A stretch of DNA of 64,000 nucleotides from Neobacillus soli NBRC 102451 (GTDB lineage: Bacteria > Bacillota > Bacilli > Bacillales > Cytobacillaceae), in contig NZ_BCVI01000059.1 in the NCBI RefSeq assembly GCF_001591665.1, forward strand, positions 16,951-80,950. Direction: 5' to 3'. Below, piece after piece: positions 1 to 7,563 of the stretch; position 1 is the first letter of the stretch; each line of letters starts with the position of its first letter. The translations under genes were made by a program, and so were the position numbers. The notes beneath the pieces are model-generated. The model was not told the DNA's origin, did not search any database, and saw only the letters and a list, made by a program, of their open reading frames with translations.

Positions 1-472
1 CGTCTTCCTCAGGATAAAGCCAGCGTGTGACCTGATCCTTTTCAAGATGTTCACGCCGTGTAAACAAGCCCTCATGGTCAATTTTATATTTCATCGCATG
101 GATTTTTTCCTGATTGTCTACCTTTAATTCCTCATTTAAAAGCGGAAACAACCCATTGGCGATATAATAACCTGATTTTTCAAAGTCACGTTTGGAACCA
201 AAGCTGAGCAGGTCGCTCCTGTATTTAGCTGAAAAGACAATTCCCAAAAAGTCAGCGCGCGAAAACGGACCGCTGCCATTATCTCCGTCAAACCAGTATT
301 GCCTCAGTTCAGGACCCATTTTTTCCAAGAGATAACGCATCCAGCCCAAATACGGGTGAGCGCGGATAATCGAATGCTGCGGCTTCTTCGCCATAAAATG
401 GAGCCAAATAAACAAACAAAGCGGACCACCAATAAAAACAATCAATAAAATAATCAAAACCGTCAATAACAA
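1..472 (-). CDS. YerD-like FMN-binding glutamate-synthase-domain protein, N-terminal part
   Basis: This reading frame stays open to the left edge of the window, so only the first ~157 codons are present. It begins with a hydrophobic membrane segment (about residues 2-25). A region containing RAHPYLGWMRYLLEKMGPE follows, then PFSRADF and SAKYRSDLLSFGS, which match the N-terminal part of the YerD family (membrane-anchored proteins with a GltB-like FMN-binding domain). The catalytic domain lies outside the window. I chose the TTG at 472 because AAAGGGGG lies 8 bases upstream; an in-frame GTG at 478 is too close to that site. The family assignment is from memory of the conserved N-terminal block. 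Confidence 0.7.
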   Translation of the reverse strand, partial: MLLTVLIILLIVFIGGPLCLFIWLHFMAKKPQHSIIRAHPYLGWMRYLLEKMGPELRQYWFDGDNGSGPFSRADFLGIVFSAKYRSDLLSFGSKRDFEKSGYYIANGLFPLLNEELKVDNQEKIHAMKYKIDHEGLFTRREHLEKDQVTRWLYPEED

Positions 473-488
473 ATTCACAGCCCCCTTT

Positions 489-501
489 GGTGTCAGGCAC
501 C
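489..501. repeat. Dispersed repeat GGTGTCAGGCACC, copy 1
   Basis: A 13-bp near-palindrome just upstream of the ribosome-binding site of the YerD-like gene. The same word or its GGTGCCTGGCACC variant recurs at 5551, 9759, 13866, 19280 and 57221. Confidence 0.6.
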
Positions 502-596
502 AAAAATCACTTAACTAACATATATAAGATAGTAATCTTTTAATCTTAATTTTAGCACAACAAATAATCGCTTCCAACTTTTGGTGAAGGCGGTTA

Positions 597-1502
597 TTAA
601 TGCTGGAACCTGTCTAGGATGCTAAAAAATTCACTTAAAAATTCATTAAAAAGCTTTTCTGTCGGTAGCAGCTCCCGTTCACTGGGAATAATGACTCCAA
701 CGGTCCGGGTGACATTAGGTTCAGTAATCGGGATTTTTACGGTTGAACGCGGGAGGCCGTCGATTAAGGTGATTTCTGGAATAAGCGTTACACCAAGTCC
801 AGCAGAAACTAAGCCTTTAATGGCATCAATATCCTCCCCCTCAAAGGAAACCTGCGGTTGAAAGCCCAGCTGCCCGCAGGCAGTGACGATGATTTCACGT
901 AACACAAAGCCATCAGGAAATAGAATAAAGGAATCATCTCTTAATTCGCTTAAATTTAAAATCCGTTTGTGTGCCAGGGGATGATCGTGTGGGAGTAAGG
1001 CAACGATATTTTCCGTAAATAAGGTTTTTCCGATAATCTTTTTTTCCTTTTTAGGAACAGGGCCGAGCAGCGCTAGATTGAATTCCCCTTTGACAACACC
1101 ATCAATTAAATAACGGTAGGAGCCCTGGTTTAACTGAAATTTTACAAACGGGTAGCGCTCGCGAAAGGCAGAAATAGCTGTGGGTAATGTATAAGCCGCC
1201 AGGCTGCTCGGAAAGCCAATTCGAATCGTTCCTTTCTCTGGGTCTAAAAATTCCTCCACTTCCCGCTTAGCATTGTCAATCAGCTTAATCGCCTGCTCCA
1301 TTTGCTCTAAAAACATGATGCCAATCGGCGTCAGCTTCACATTTCGCCCTTCGCGGATGAACAAATCGACTCCCAACTCAACCTCCAAATTTACAATCTG
1401 CCTGCTCACCGCAGATTGAGCAACATGCAAGGCGTGGGCCGCTTCAGTCACATGCTCTCTTTTTGCGACCTCAATGAAATATTTTATCTGCCTTAGCTCC
1501 AC
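597..1502 (-). CDS. gltC: LysR-type transcriptional regulator GltC
   Basis: A 301-residue LysR regulator; B. subtilis GltC is about 300. The N-terminal helix-turn-helix contains HVTEAAHALHVAQSAVSRQI, and the effector-binding domain contains IRIGFPSSLAAYTLP, LALLGPVP, LFPDGFVLRE and GEDIDAIKGLVSAGLGVTL, all typical of GltC. In B. subtilis it activates gltAB (glutamate synthase) and senses 2-oxoglutarate and glutamate. Here it is divergent from a glutamate dehydrogenase gene instead. The GTG at 1502 is preferred because GGTGGGG precedes it and it gives the family's usual V/M-ELRQ start; an in-frame ATG upstream at 1526 is less likely. Confidence 0.85.
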   Translation of the reverse strand: MELRQIKYFIEVAKREHVTEAAHALHVAQSAVSRQIVNLEVELGVDLFIREGRNVKLTPIGIMFLEQMEQAIKLIDNAKREVEEFLDPEKGTIRIGFPSSLAAYTLPTAISAFRERYPFVKFQLNQGSYRYLIDGVVKGEFNLALLGPVPKKEKKIIGKTLFTENIVALLPHDHPLAHKRILNLSELRDDSFILFPDGFVLREIIVTACGQLGFQPQVSFEGEDIDAIKGLVSAGLGVTLIPEITLIDGLPRSTVKIPITEPNVTRTVGVIIPSERELLPTEKLFNEFLSEFFSILDRFQH

Positions 1503-1539
1503 TTTTCCCCACCACTTTCTATTCATCTAATTTCAGCAT

Positions 1540-1579
1540 TAATCTTATCTATTTTTCATATTGCTTAGATTATTAATCA
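1540..1579. promoter_or_regulatory. Possible GltC operator between gltC and gdhA
   Basis: The 157-bp divergent spacer contains an inverted pair TAATCT (1540-1545) and AGATTA (1567-1572), plus a short AT-rich dyad GATTATTAATC. LysR regulators bind such interrupted dyads near their own promoter. The role is inferred from position and symmetry. Confidence 0.4.
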
Positions 1580-1659
1580 ATTATAAAATAAAACGATAAT
1601 ATTTCAAAGAATATTCAGTCTATATATACAATTATTTATCTTCAAGAAGGAGTGATTTT

Positions 1660-3042
1660 ATGCAAACAATAGAGGATGTGAAACAATCGGGGACAAAGGC
1701 GGCCAGGGATTATGTCAACGAAGTGTTTGAGACGGTGAAAAATCGAAATCCGTTTGAAAGCGAATTTCATCAAGCAACGAAAGAAATTTTTGATTCCCTC
1801 GTCCCTGTTTTTGCCAAACACCCAAAATATATGGAGCAAGGGATACTAGAGCGACTTGTCGAGCCAGAAAGAGTGATTACCTTTCGGGTCCCATGGGTGG
1901 ACGATTGTGGCCGGGTCCAGGTAAACCGCGGATTCCGGGTCCAGTTTAACAGTGCCATTGGGCCTTATAAAGGGGGCTTGCGCTTCCATCCATCTGTGAA
2001 TGCCAGCATTATTAAATTTTTGGGCTTTGAACAAATTTTAAAAAACTCCTTGACCGGCCAGCCCATCGGCGGCGGCAAAGGAGGCTCAGACTTCGATCCG
2101 AAGGGGAAATCTGACCTTGAAGTGATGCGCTTTACACAAAGCTTTATGAGCGAGCTTTACCGCCATATCGGACCTGATGTCGATGTACCAGCAGGGGATA
2201 TCGGGGTAGGGGCAAGGGAAATCGGCTATATGTTTGGGATGTATAAAAAACTGCACGGTAACTTTGAGGCCGGGATATTGACTGGAAAAGGTTTAGGATA
2301 CGGCGGCAGCTTAGCACGCACCGAGGCAACAGGCTATGGCGTAGTTTATTTTGTTGATGAAATGTTAAAGGACCGGGGTCTTAGCTTTAGCGGCAGTACC
2401 GTCGTTGTTTCTGGCTCTGGCAATGTGTCCATTTATGCGATAGAAAAAGCTACACAGTTCGGTGCAAGGGTCGTTGCCTGCAGTGATTCGGGCGGCTATA
2501 TTTATGACGAAAACGGTATTAATTTGGAGACAGTCAAACAATTGAAAGAAGTCGAGCGGAAGAGAATCAGCGAATACGTGAACTTCCACCCTCATGCACA
2601 ATATTTTGAAGGATGCTCAGGCATCTGGTCCATTCCATGTGACATCGCCTTACCTTGTGCCACTCAAAATGAAATTGATGAAACATCTGCCCAGATTCTT
2701 GTCTCCAATGGCGTAAAGGCCGTCGGTGAAGGGGCAAATATGCCATCCACATTGGCAGCAATCGATATATTCCTTAATAGCGAAGTCCTGTTTGGCCCTG
2801 GAAAGGCTGCCAATGCCGGCGGTGTCGCAGTTTCAGCCTTAGAAATGGCCCAAAACAGTGCGAAATTATCTTGGTCGTTTGAAAAAGTCGATGCCAAACT
2901 GCACCACATTATGGTTAATATTTACAGGAATAGCGTAAAAGCCGCTGAAGAATACGGCTTCCCAGGCAATTTAGTCGTTGGCGCCAATATCGCTGGGTTT
3001 ATTAAAGTGGCCGACGCGATGATCACGCAAGGCGTTATTTAA
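1660..3042 (+). CDS. gdhA: NADP-type glutamate dehydrogenase
   Basis: Catalyses reductive amination of 2-oxoglutarate to glutamate (or the reverse) in the cytoplasm. The 460-residue length and sequence fit the hexameric GdhA class of about 450 residues, not the roughly 425-residue RocG/GudB catabolic type. Visible blocks: RVQFNSAIGPYKGGLRFHP around residue 90, the lysine-rich catalytic stretch GGGKGGSDFDPKGKS around 127-141, PAGDIGVGAREIGYM around 180, and the Rossmann motif VSGSGNVS around 250. AAGAAGGAG lies 8 bases before the ATG. It is divergent from gltC, so GltC control of this gene is likely but inferred. A terminator follows directly. Confidence 0.93.
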   Translation: MQTIEDVKQSGTKAARDYVNEVFETVKNRNPFESEFHQATKEIFDSLVPVFAKHPKYMEQGILERLVEPERVITFRVPWVDDCGRVQVNRGFRVQFNSAIGPYKGGLRFHPSVNASIIKFLGFEQILKNSLTGQPIGGGKGGSDFDPKGKSDLEVMRFTQSFMSELYRHIGPDVDVPAGDIGVGAREIGYMFGMYKKLHGNFEAGILTGKGLGYGGSLARTEATGYGVVYFVDEMLKDRGLSFSGSTVVVSGSGNVSIYAIEKATQFGARVVACSDSGGYIYDENGINLETVKQLKEVERKRISEYVNFHPHAQYFEGCSGIWSIPCDIALPCATQNEIDETSAQILVSNGVKAVGEGANMPSTLAAIDIFLNSEVLFGPGKAANAGGVAVSALEMAQNSAKLSWSFEKVDAKLHHIMVNIYRNSVKAAEEYGFPGNLVVGANIAGFIKVADAMITQGVI

Positions 3043-3043
3043 A

Positions 3044-3068
3044 AATCTCCTTTTCAGGAGGTTTTTTT
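3044..3068 (+). terminator. Rho-independent terminator of gdhA
   Basis: CTCCT-TTTC-AGGAG hairpin followed by a run of seven T, starting just after the gdhA stop codon. Confidence 0.8.
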
Positions 3069-3157
3069 GTTTATTGCCGGGACATCAGACATTACATATT
3101 TTTCATGGCGAAGGGTCACAATAACAACGGTTCTATTTTTCAAGGAGGTGCATCGGC

Positions 3158-3283
3158 ATGGATAATAAAAGCACACATGAATTTGTAGAAGAGCTTCATA
3201 AAAACCAGGCAAAAGACGATAAGAATAAAGAACGGCAGGCTACAGGTCAAAAGAGCCAAAGATTACCGAACAAACAGCATTAA
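3158..3283 (+). CDS. Small DUF4023-type protein
   Basis: A 41-residue, highly charged protein with a very strong ribosome-binding site (AAGGAGGTG, 7 bases before the ATG). The N-terminal FVEELHKNQ and the C-terminal RLPNKQH match the small DUF4023 family of Bacillaceae as I remember it. There is no membrane segment and no known function. It stands alone between the gdhA terminator and the terminator of the partition operon. Confidence 0.7.
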   Translation: MDNKSTHEFVEELHKNQAKDDKNKERQATGQKSQRLPNKQH

Positions 3284-3293
3284 TTCATACGAG

Positions 3294-3344
3294 AAAAAAA
3301 GGCCAATCCTCGCAGCCACAATAGACGGTGTGTGAGGGTTGGCC
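3294..3344 (-). terminator. Terminator downstream of the parMR-like operon
   Basis: GGCCAACCCTC and GAGGATTGGCC (read on the minus strand) form a stem followed by seven T. It closes the parM-parR transcript and may also stop the small gene on the other strand. Confidence 0.75.
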
Positions 3345-3352
3345 CTATTTCA

Positions 3353-3970
3353 TTATTTATTCATATTTGCTAGAAATCCGCCAAGCAGATCCTCTATATC
3401 AGGTTCAGCTTCGTCTTTCTCTTCCACAACATGCGGCTTCTTGTTCCTTGCACTTTCCCAATCAAACTCACTCAAATCGTCCTCCAAGTCATTTACATCG
3501 ATAGAAGAAGATGGAACCTCGACTGCAGCGGCCATTTCCTGATAAGGGTTATCCTCCGTTTGACGGGCAGACTGTTGCTCGGGAAATACTTCCTCTTGCA
3601 GGTATAGAGCCTCGTCAATATCTAAAGAATGACTATTTAAAGAGGCAAGCAAGGAAGTCGAACGAACCGGGTCAGAGATCAGCTGATAGAGAATACTTCC
3701 CAACAATGCCTCTGAGTGCTCATGCTTTAACCAATCCCGCTGCGCCTTTGTTAATTTCTTGGGGAGGGGGATTGTAATCGTCTCCTTTTCCCTCGAATGA
3801 GAATGACTCACCCCTTGCATCACGAATTCAGCAATTTTGCTGGAAAAATTTCTTCTCTCTGTTTCCTTTAACCTTTGGATATGTTTTAGGATATGGTCAG
3901 GTGTGTCGGAAGGGATGCGGAACGATATCGCTTGGCCCCTCTTTACCTCATTCGCGGAAGCATTTTTCAT
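3353..3970 (-). CDS. ParR-like centromere-binding adaptor
   Basis: A 205-residue protein of which residues about 12-55 (GQAISFRIPSD, then two helices ending FSSKIAEFVMQGV) look like a ribbon-helix-helix DNA-binding unit. A second strand-helix-helix stretch begins ITIPLPKKLTKAQRDW around residue 66. The rest is acidic and probably disordered. It ends in an amphipathic peptide, IEDLLGGFLANMNK, as expected for the ParR tail that caps the actin filament. It starts 13 bp after the ParM-like gene, with AAGGTGAT before the ATG. Assignment as ParR rests on domain layout, operon position and the iteron array upstream, not on clear sequence identity. Confidence 0.65.
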   Translation of the reverse strand: MKNASANEVKRGQAISFRIPSDTPDHILKHIQRLKETERRNFSSKIAEFVMQGVSHSHSREKETITIPLPKKLTKAQRDWLKHEHSEALLGSILYQLISDPVRSTSLLASLNSHSLDIDEALYLQEEVFPEQQSARQTEDNPYQEMAAAVEVPSSSIDVNDLEDDLSEFDWESARNKKPHVVEEKDEAEPDIEDLLGGFLANMNK

Positions 3971-3983
3971 ATTATCACCTTAT

Positions 3984-5156
3984 TTAGCTTTTTACAGGCT
4001 CTTTATCTGGTTTTTGCTTTTCTGACTTTCTTACATAATCGTTGATTAGCTTATAATAAGCATTGGCCATCATCCAAATACTTTCCTTTTCATCTTCAAA
4101 GAAATCAATATTATAGCCATCTAAATTATTATTTAATGTTTTAAGATAATCCTTTAAGACATTGGCGCCGCCGCCAACAAAATAACAGATTTCTGTTTGT
4201 GAGTTCTTTTGCCAGACATTTCGTAATAAACGATATTGTTTTTTGGCTAAATCAAGCAGAATTCGGTCGGTGATATCGTGAACACTTGTCCGGCTTCCTT
4301 TAACCATAATATGATTGCGGTCATTTTTCTTGGTAATTATTTCGACGACATCACGACGGCTGTCCAGTTCCACACCATGCTTTGATCGAATCTCTTCACG
4401 AATAGCTTCTAATGATTCCGAAACACCTAAATTAAACCCTTGCGCTTTATCATCATCGACATTGCGATTTTTAATAACAGCGATATCAGTTGATAATCCG
4501 CCGATATCCTGAATTAAAATGCGTTTATCGATTAAATCCTTATTGATAATTTTTGCATTGTTGTCCATAACCAGGTTAATGTACGCGGCAAATCCCTCAG
4601 GATACACCTTTACTTCATTAAATTTTATATTCACCTTTAAACCTTGATATTTGGGAGTTACCAAAAATTCAACCTGATGTACAGACCCTATTAATTTTGA
4701 GCGATATCCAGCGTCTTTACCTTCCTTTACCTCGCGAAGGGGGAGACCGGTTCCAAGTGTATAGCTGGCATCAATGACATTTTTCATTCGAGGAAAAATC
4801 TGCGAATTCTCTTCCTTTACTGCATCTAATGCCAATGTCGCAAACAGCATAATTAACGTTTGGTCTTCCTCAGACTTGCTGCTGCCTGGATCCAATTCGG
4901 TGGCATTATTACTTTTTGTTGCTAAATTACCGATACGATAAATCACATTATTCTCTTTCAGGGCAGGGGAGTGGACCTTGATATGAATCCCGTCTAATGG
5001 GTTTTTGTTATCAAGTTCTTCTATACCAATCACGGGGCGGTCTTCCGTATCCCGCGCTATGATATTAGGAATATTCAATTCATACTCTAATTCCCCAAAA
5101 ATGGCCTTAATGGAGTCATTTCCAACATCAACAGCTGCAATTCTATTCTTAGTCAT
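3984..5156 (-). CDS. ParM/StbA-family actin-like ATPase
   Basis: A 390-residue actin-fold ATPase. The phosphate-1 loop is AAVDVGNDSIK at residues 7-17, phosphate-2 is IQDIGGLSTDIAV near residue 220, and the adenosine motif YFVGGGANVL is near 335. These match the plasmid ParM/ALP group and not MreB. Such proteins polymerise and push sister plasmids apart when capped by ParR on a parC centromere. The third in-frame ATG (5156) is chosen because AAAAGGA lies 9 bases upstream; two earlier ATGs sit against the ribosome-binding site. The gene is directly downstream of the iteron array at 5281-5468 and is co-transcribed with the ParR-like gene. Confidence 0.85.
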   Translation of the reverse strand: MTKNRIAAVDVGNDSIKAIFGELEYELNIPNIIARDTEDRPVIGIEELDNKNPLDGIHIKVHSPALKENNVIYRIGNLATKSNNATELDPGSSKSEEDQTLIMLFATLALDAVKEENSQIFPRMKNVIDASYTLGTGLPLREVKEGKDAGYRSKLIGSVHQVEFLVTPKYQGLKVNIKFNEVKVYPEGFAAYINLVMDNNAKIINKDLIDKRILIQDIGGLSTDIAVIKNRNVDDDKAQGFNLGVSESLEAIREEIRSKHGVELDSRRDVVEIITKKNDRNHIMVKGSRTSVHDITDRILLDLAKKQYRLLRNVWQKNSQTEICYFVGGGANVLKDYLKTLNNNLDGYNIDFFEDEKESIWMMANAYYKLINDYVRKSEKQKPDKEPVKS

Positions 5157-5280
5157 TAACATCATTCCTTTTCATTTAATAGATTTATTTATAAAGGTAG
5201 TTATGTAGTATCTAGCACTCTCCTTAATGTTATAGAAGTTTACTAGATTCTTCAATGATCCTGAAAAAATGAAATATAAG

Positions 5281-5468
5281 TGTAAAAGTGTAAACAAATT
5301 TGTAAACTTCGGTAATCATGTAAACAATTTTGTATACAAGGAATACAAAGCTGTACACATAGTGTCAAACCGGGATGTGTACGAGTTTGTATACACGTAA
5401 ACATTTTTGTATACATCACGTTTACAAACAGTAAACATGTATACATTTTTGTAAACAATCATTTACAT
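5281..5468. repeat. Iteron array, candidate parC centromere and parMR promoter region
   Basis: About 17 copies of an 8-bp word close to TGTAWACA. Clear copies start at 5289, 5301, 5319, 5331, 5352, 5388, 5408, 5438 and 5450, with inverted or degenerate copies between. Start-to-start spacing is mostly 8-13 bp, close to one helical turn. The array ends about 115 bp before the ParM-like gene, the usual position of parC. ParR binding arrays with 10-12 bp period are established for plasmids; function here is inferred. Confidence 0.75.
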
Positions 5469-5550
5469 GCCACACAATAACCAAGGCACCCCCTAAAAAA
5501 GATTACCATGCAATCCATTAAACCCTCGGTAACATCAGCCGTCTTCTGAT

Positions 5551-5563
5551 GGTGTCAGGCACC
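5551..5563. repeat. Dispersed repeat GGTGTCAGGCACC, copy 2
   Basis: Same 13-bp word as at 489, located in the spacer before rluF. I see no other feature between the iteron array and rluF. Confidence 0.6.
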
Positions 5564-5631
5564 GGCTTGAAAATATGGCGGAGGTTGGGTATTCTTAACA
5601 TTAGAATTGTCCACTTAAGGGTGTGTTTGAT

Positions 5632-6339
5632 ATGCGTATTAATAAGTTTATTAGCGAGTCTGGAATAGCCTCTAGAAGAGGGGCAGATAAGTTAGTTAGT
5701 GAAGGAAGGGTCTCAATCAATGGGAAAATAGCCGTAATCGGCAGTCAGGTTGAACCCGGTGATGAGGTAACTGTTAACGGCAGCACGATTCGGGTGGCAA
5801 AAAATTACGTCTATATCGCCTTAAATAAACCTGTTGGGATTACTAGCACTACCGAAAGGCATATAAAGGGGAATATCGTTGATTTTGTGAATCATCCGTT
5901 ACGAATCTTCCATATTGGCCGACTTGATAAGGATTCAGACGGGCTAATCCTGCTTACGAATGACGGAGACATCGTCAACGAAATTTTACGGGCTGAAAAT
6001 AAGCACGAAAAGGAATATATTGTCACTGTTGACAAACCAATTACTGCTGACTTTTTAAAAAAAATGGCAGCAGGAGTAGAAATTTTAAACACAAGGACAC
6101 TTCCCTGTAAGGTCGTACAGATGTCCAAATATGTTTTTCAAATCACTTTAACACAGGGTCTGAATCGGCAAATCCGCCGGATGTGTTCGGCCCTTGGCTA
6201 CGGCATTGTCAGGCTGCAGCGAACGCGTATCATGAATATCCAGTTGGGCAGCCTTCCGATTGGACAGTGGCGGGATCTATCTAAGAAGGAACGCCAGCAA
6301 TTATTTAGTGATTTAAACTATGAACCGAAGCAATGGTGA
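5632..6339 (+). CDS. rluF: 23S rRNA pseudouridine synthase, RluB/RluF type
   Basis: Isomerises a uridine of 23S rRNA to pseudouridine. The 235-residue protein has an N-terminal S4 RNA-binding domain (MRINKFISESGIASRRGADK, residues 1-20) and the RsuA-type catalytic domain with the motif GRLDKDSDGLILLTNDG, whose first Asp is the nucleophile. LTQGLNRQIRRMCSALGY is the conserved C-terminal RNA-binding block. I start at ATG 5632, which has AAGGGTG 8-10 bases upstream and gives the family start; a GTG at 5623 is in frame. RluF is preferred over RluB by general resemblance only. Confidence 0.8.
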   Translation: MRINKFISESGIASRRGADKLVSEGRVSINGKIAVIGSQVEPGDEVTVNGSTIRVAKNYVYIALNKPVGITSTTERHIKGNIVDFVNHPLRIFHIGRLDKDSDGLILLTNDGDIVNEILRAENKHEKEYIVTVDKPITADFLKKMAAGVEILNTRTLPCKVVQMSKYVFQITLTQGLNRQIRRMCSALGYGIVRLQRTRIMNIQLGSLPIGQWRDLSKKERQQLFSDLNYEPKQW

Positions 6340-6346
6340 AAAAATA

Positions 6347-6395
6347 GAGGATGGGTCGAAACATAAGCAACAGTTTCGGCTCATCCTCTTTTTTT
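6347..6395 (+). terminator. Terminator after rluF
   Basis: GAGGATG...CATCCTC-type stem extended by GTCGAAAC/GTTTCGGC, followed by seven T. Confidence 0.85.
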
Positions 6396-6498
6396 ACAAT
6401 TAAAATGCTTATTTGTCCAAGCCTCCTATCCCATTGAGCATAATTTATTTAAAAAGGGATAAAAGATCCACAGTCTATGTCGAAAGGAGTAGATTAAT

Positions 6499-7563
6499 TT
6501 GCCAACAGCCATGCATTTAAATTTAAGGGTTGACCCCACCCAATATATCTCACAGATTCGTGAAGTTCCTGGATATGATTATATTCATTTGGTCCGGCAG
6601 CCAAAGTATATGGTTGATATTTCTCTGCTTAATGAAAAGGTTTATTATCTTGATGGAATTTTCTCACCAAAAGAATTTATAGAAAAACGGGAAATCTCCC
6701 TCCTACATGCCCACCATGGCCAATTAGGGGTATTGTTCCTTCCTTTTAAGGAGGAAACCAATCTACCGTTAGTCACCAGTATTAGGGGCCGGGATGCAAC
6801 CTTAGCTAATCAGCCAATTGGCTACTTAGAACATATGAAACTTCTATTTAACCAAGGGGAGTGTTTTTTTCCAGTTTGTCAGTATTTAGCAGACAGGATT
6901 CGTGAATGGGGCTGCCCTTCGGAAAAAATCAAAGTGTTATACGGCGGTGTCGACCTTGGCCAATTCACGTACCGGACACCACAGAACAGCGGCTCCAAAA
7001 GGATTTTATCCATGGGTAGATTAGTAGAAAAAAAGGGACACCATATCTTAATGCAAGCCTTTCAAAAAATAAAAGATAACTTCCCAGATGCTACACTAAC
7101 GATTATTGGGAAAGGTCCACTTGAGGATTACCTTAAAGATTTAGCCAATCAACTTCAGTTGGGAGATTCCTTCCGTCTCTTAAATCAGCTCCCTAAAAAC
7201 AAAGTCCGGGAACAAATGACCAATGCTGATCTATTTTGTGCAGCCAGCTTAGAAGCATCTAATGGAGATGTAGAAGGTATACCTAATACATTAAAAGAAG
7301 CGATGGCAACCGGTGTACCAGTGATCTCGACCAATCATGCCGGAATTCCCGAATTAATTACCCACAAACAGGACGGACTATTGGTACAGGAAAACAATGT
7401 GGATGAACTTGCCGATGCCCTTGGATTTATGCTGACAAACAGGGCTTTGTGGGAAACATTTTCTGCAGCAGCGCGTAAAAAAGTGGAACAAAACTTTGAT
7501 CTAAATCAACAGCTTCTCAAGCAAGCTCAATATTATGATGAACTGTTAGGGGGAGGGCAATGA
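6499..7563 (+). CDS. GT4-family glycosyltransferase
   Basis: A 354-residue GT-B fold retaining glycosyltransferase, probably cytoplasmic, transferring a sugar from a nucleotide donor to an unknown acceptor. The C-terminal donor-binding half is clear: ILSMGRLVEKKGHHILMQAF (residues about 170-190), TIIGKGPLEDYL, and EGIPNTLKEAMATGVPVIST, which holds the EX7E motif. The start is a TTG with AAAGGAG 9 bases upstream. The next gene overlaps its stop codon by 4 bases and the epimerase follows in the same way, so the three form one operon likely to act on a surface polymer or glycolipid. Substrate cannot be read. Confidence 0.85.
   Translation: MPTAMHLNLRVDPTQYISQIREVPGYDYIHLVRQPKYMVDISLLNEKVYYLDGIFSPKEFIEKREISLLHAHHGQLGVLFLPFKEETNLPLVTSIRGRDATLANQPIGYLEHMKLLFNQGECFFPVCQYLADRIREWGCPSEKIKVLYGGVDLGQFTYRTPQNSGSKRILSMGRLVEKKGHHILMQAFQKIKDNFPDATLTIIGKGPLEDYLKDLANQLQLGDSFRLLNQLPKNKVREQMTNADLFCAASLEASNGDVEGIPNTLKEAMATGVPVISTNHAGIPELITHKQDGLLVQENNVDELADALGFMLTNRALWETFSAAARKKVEQNFDLNQQLLKQAQYYDELLGGGQ

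Noticed and set aside
5252..5458. 68-codon minus-strand frame rich in Cys and Thr over the iteron array
   Set aside because: Its repetitive sequence is caused by the TGTAWACA repeats; no credible ribosome-binding site or family.
5469..5550. Possible riboswitch or T-box before rluF
   Set aside because: No conserved T-box or aptamer motif and no anti-terminator/terminator pair visible.
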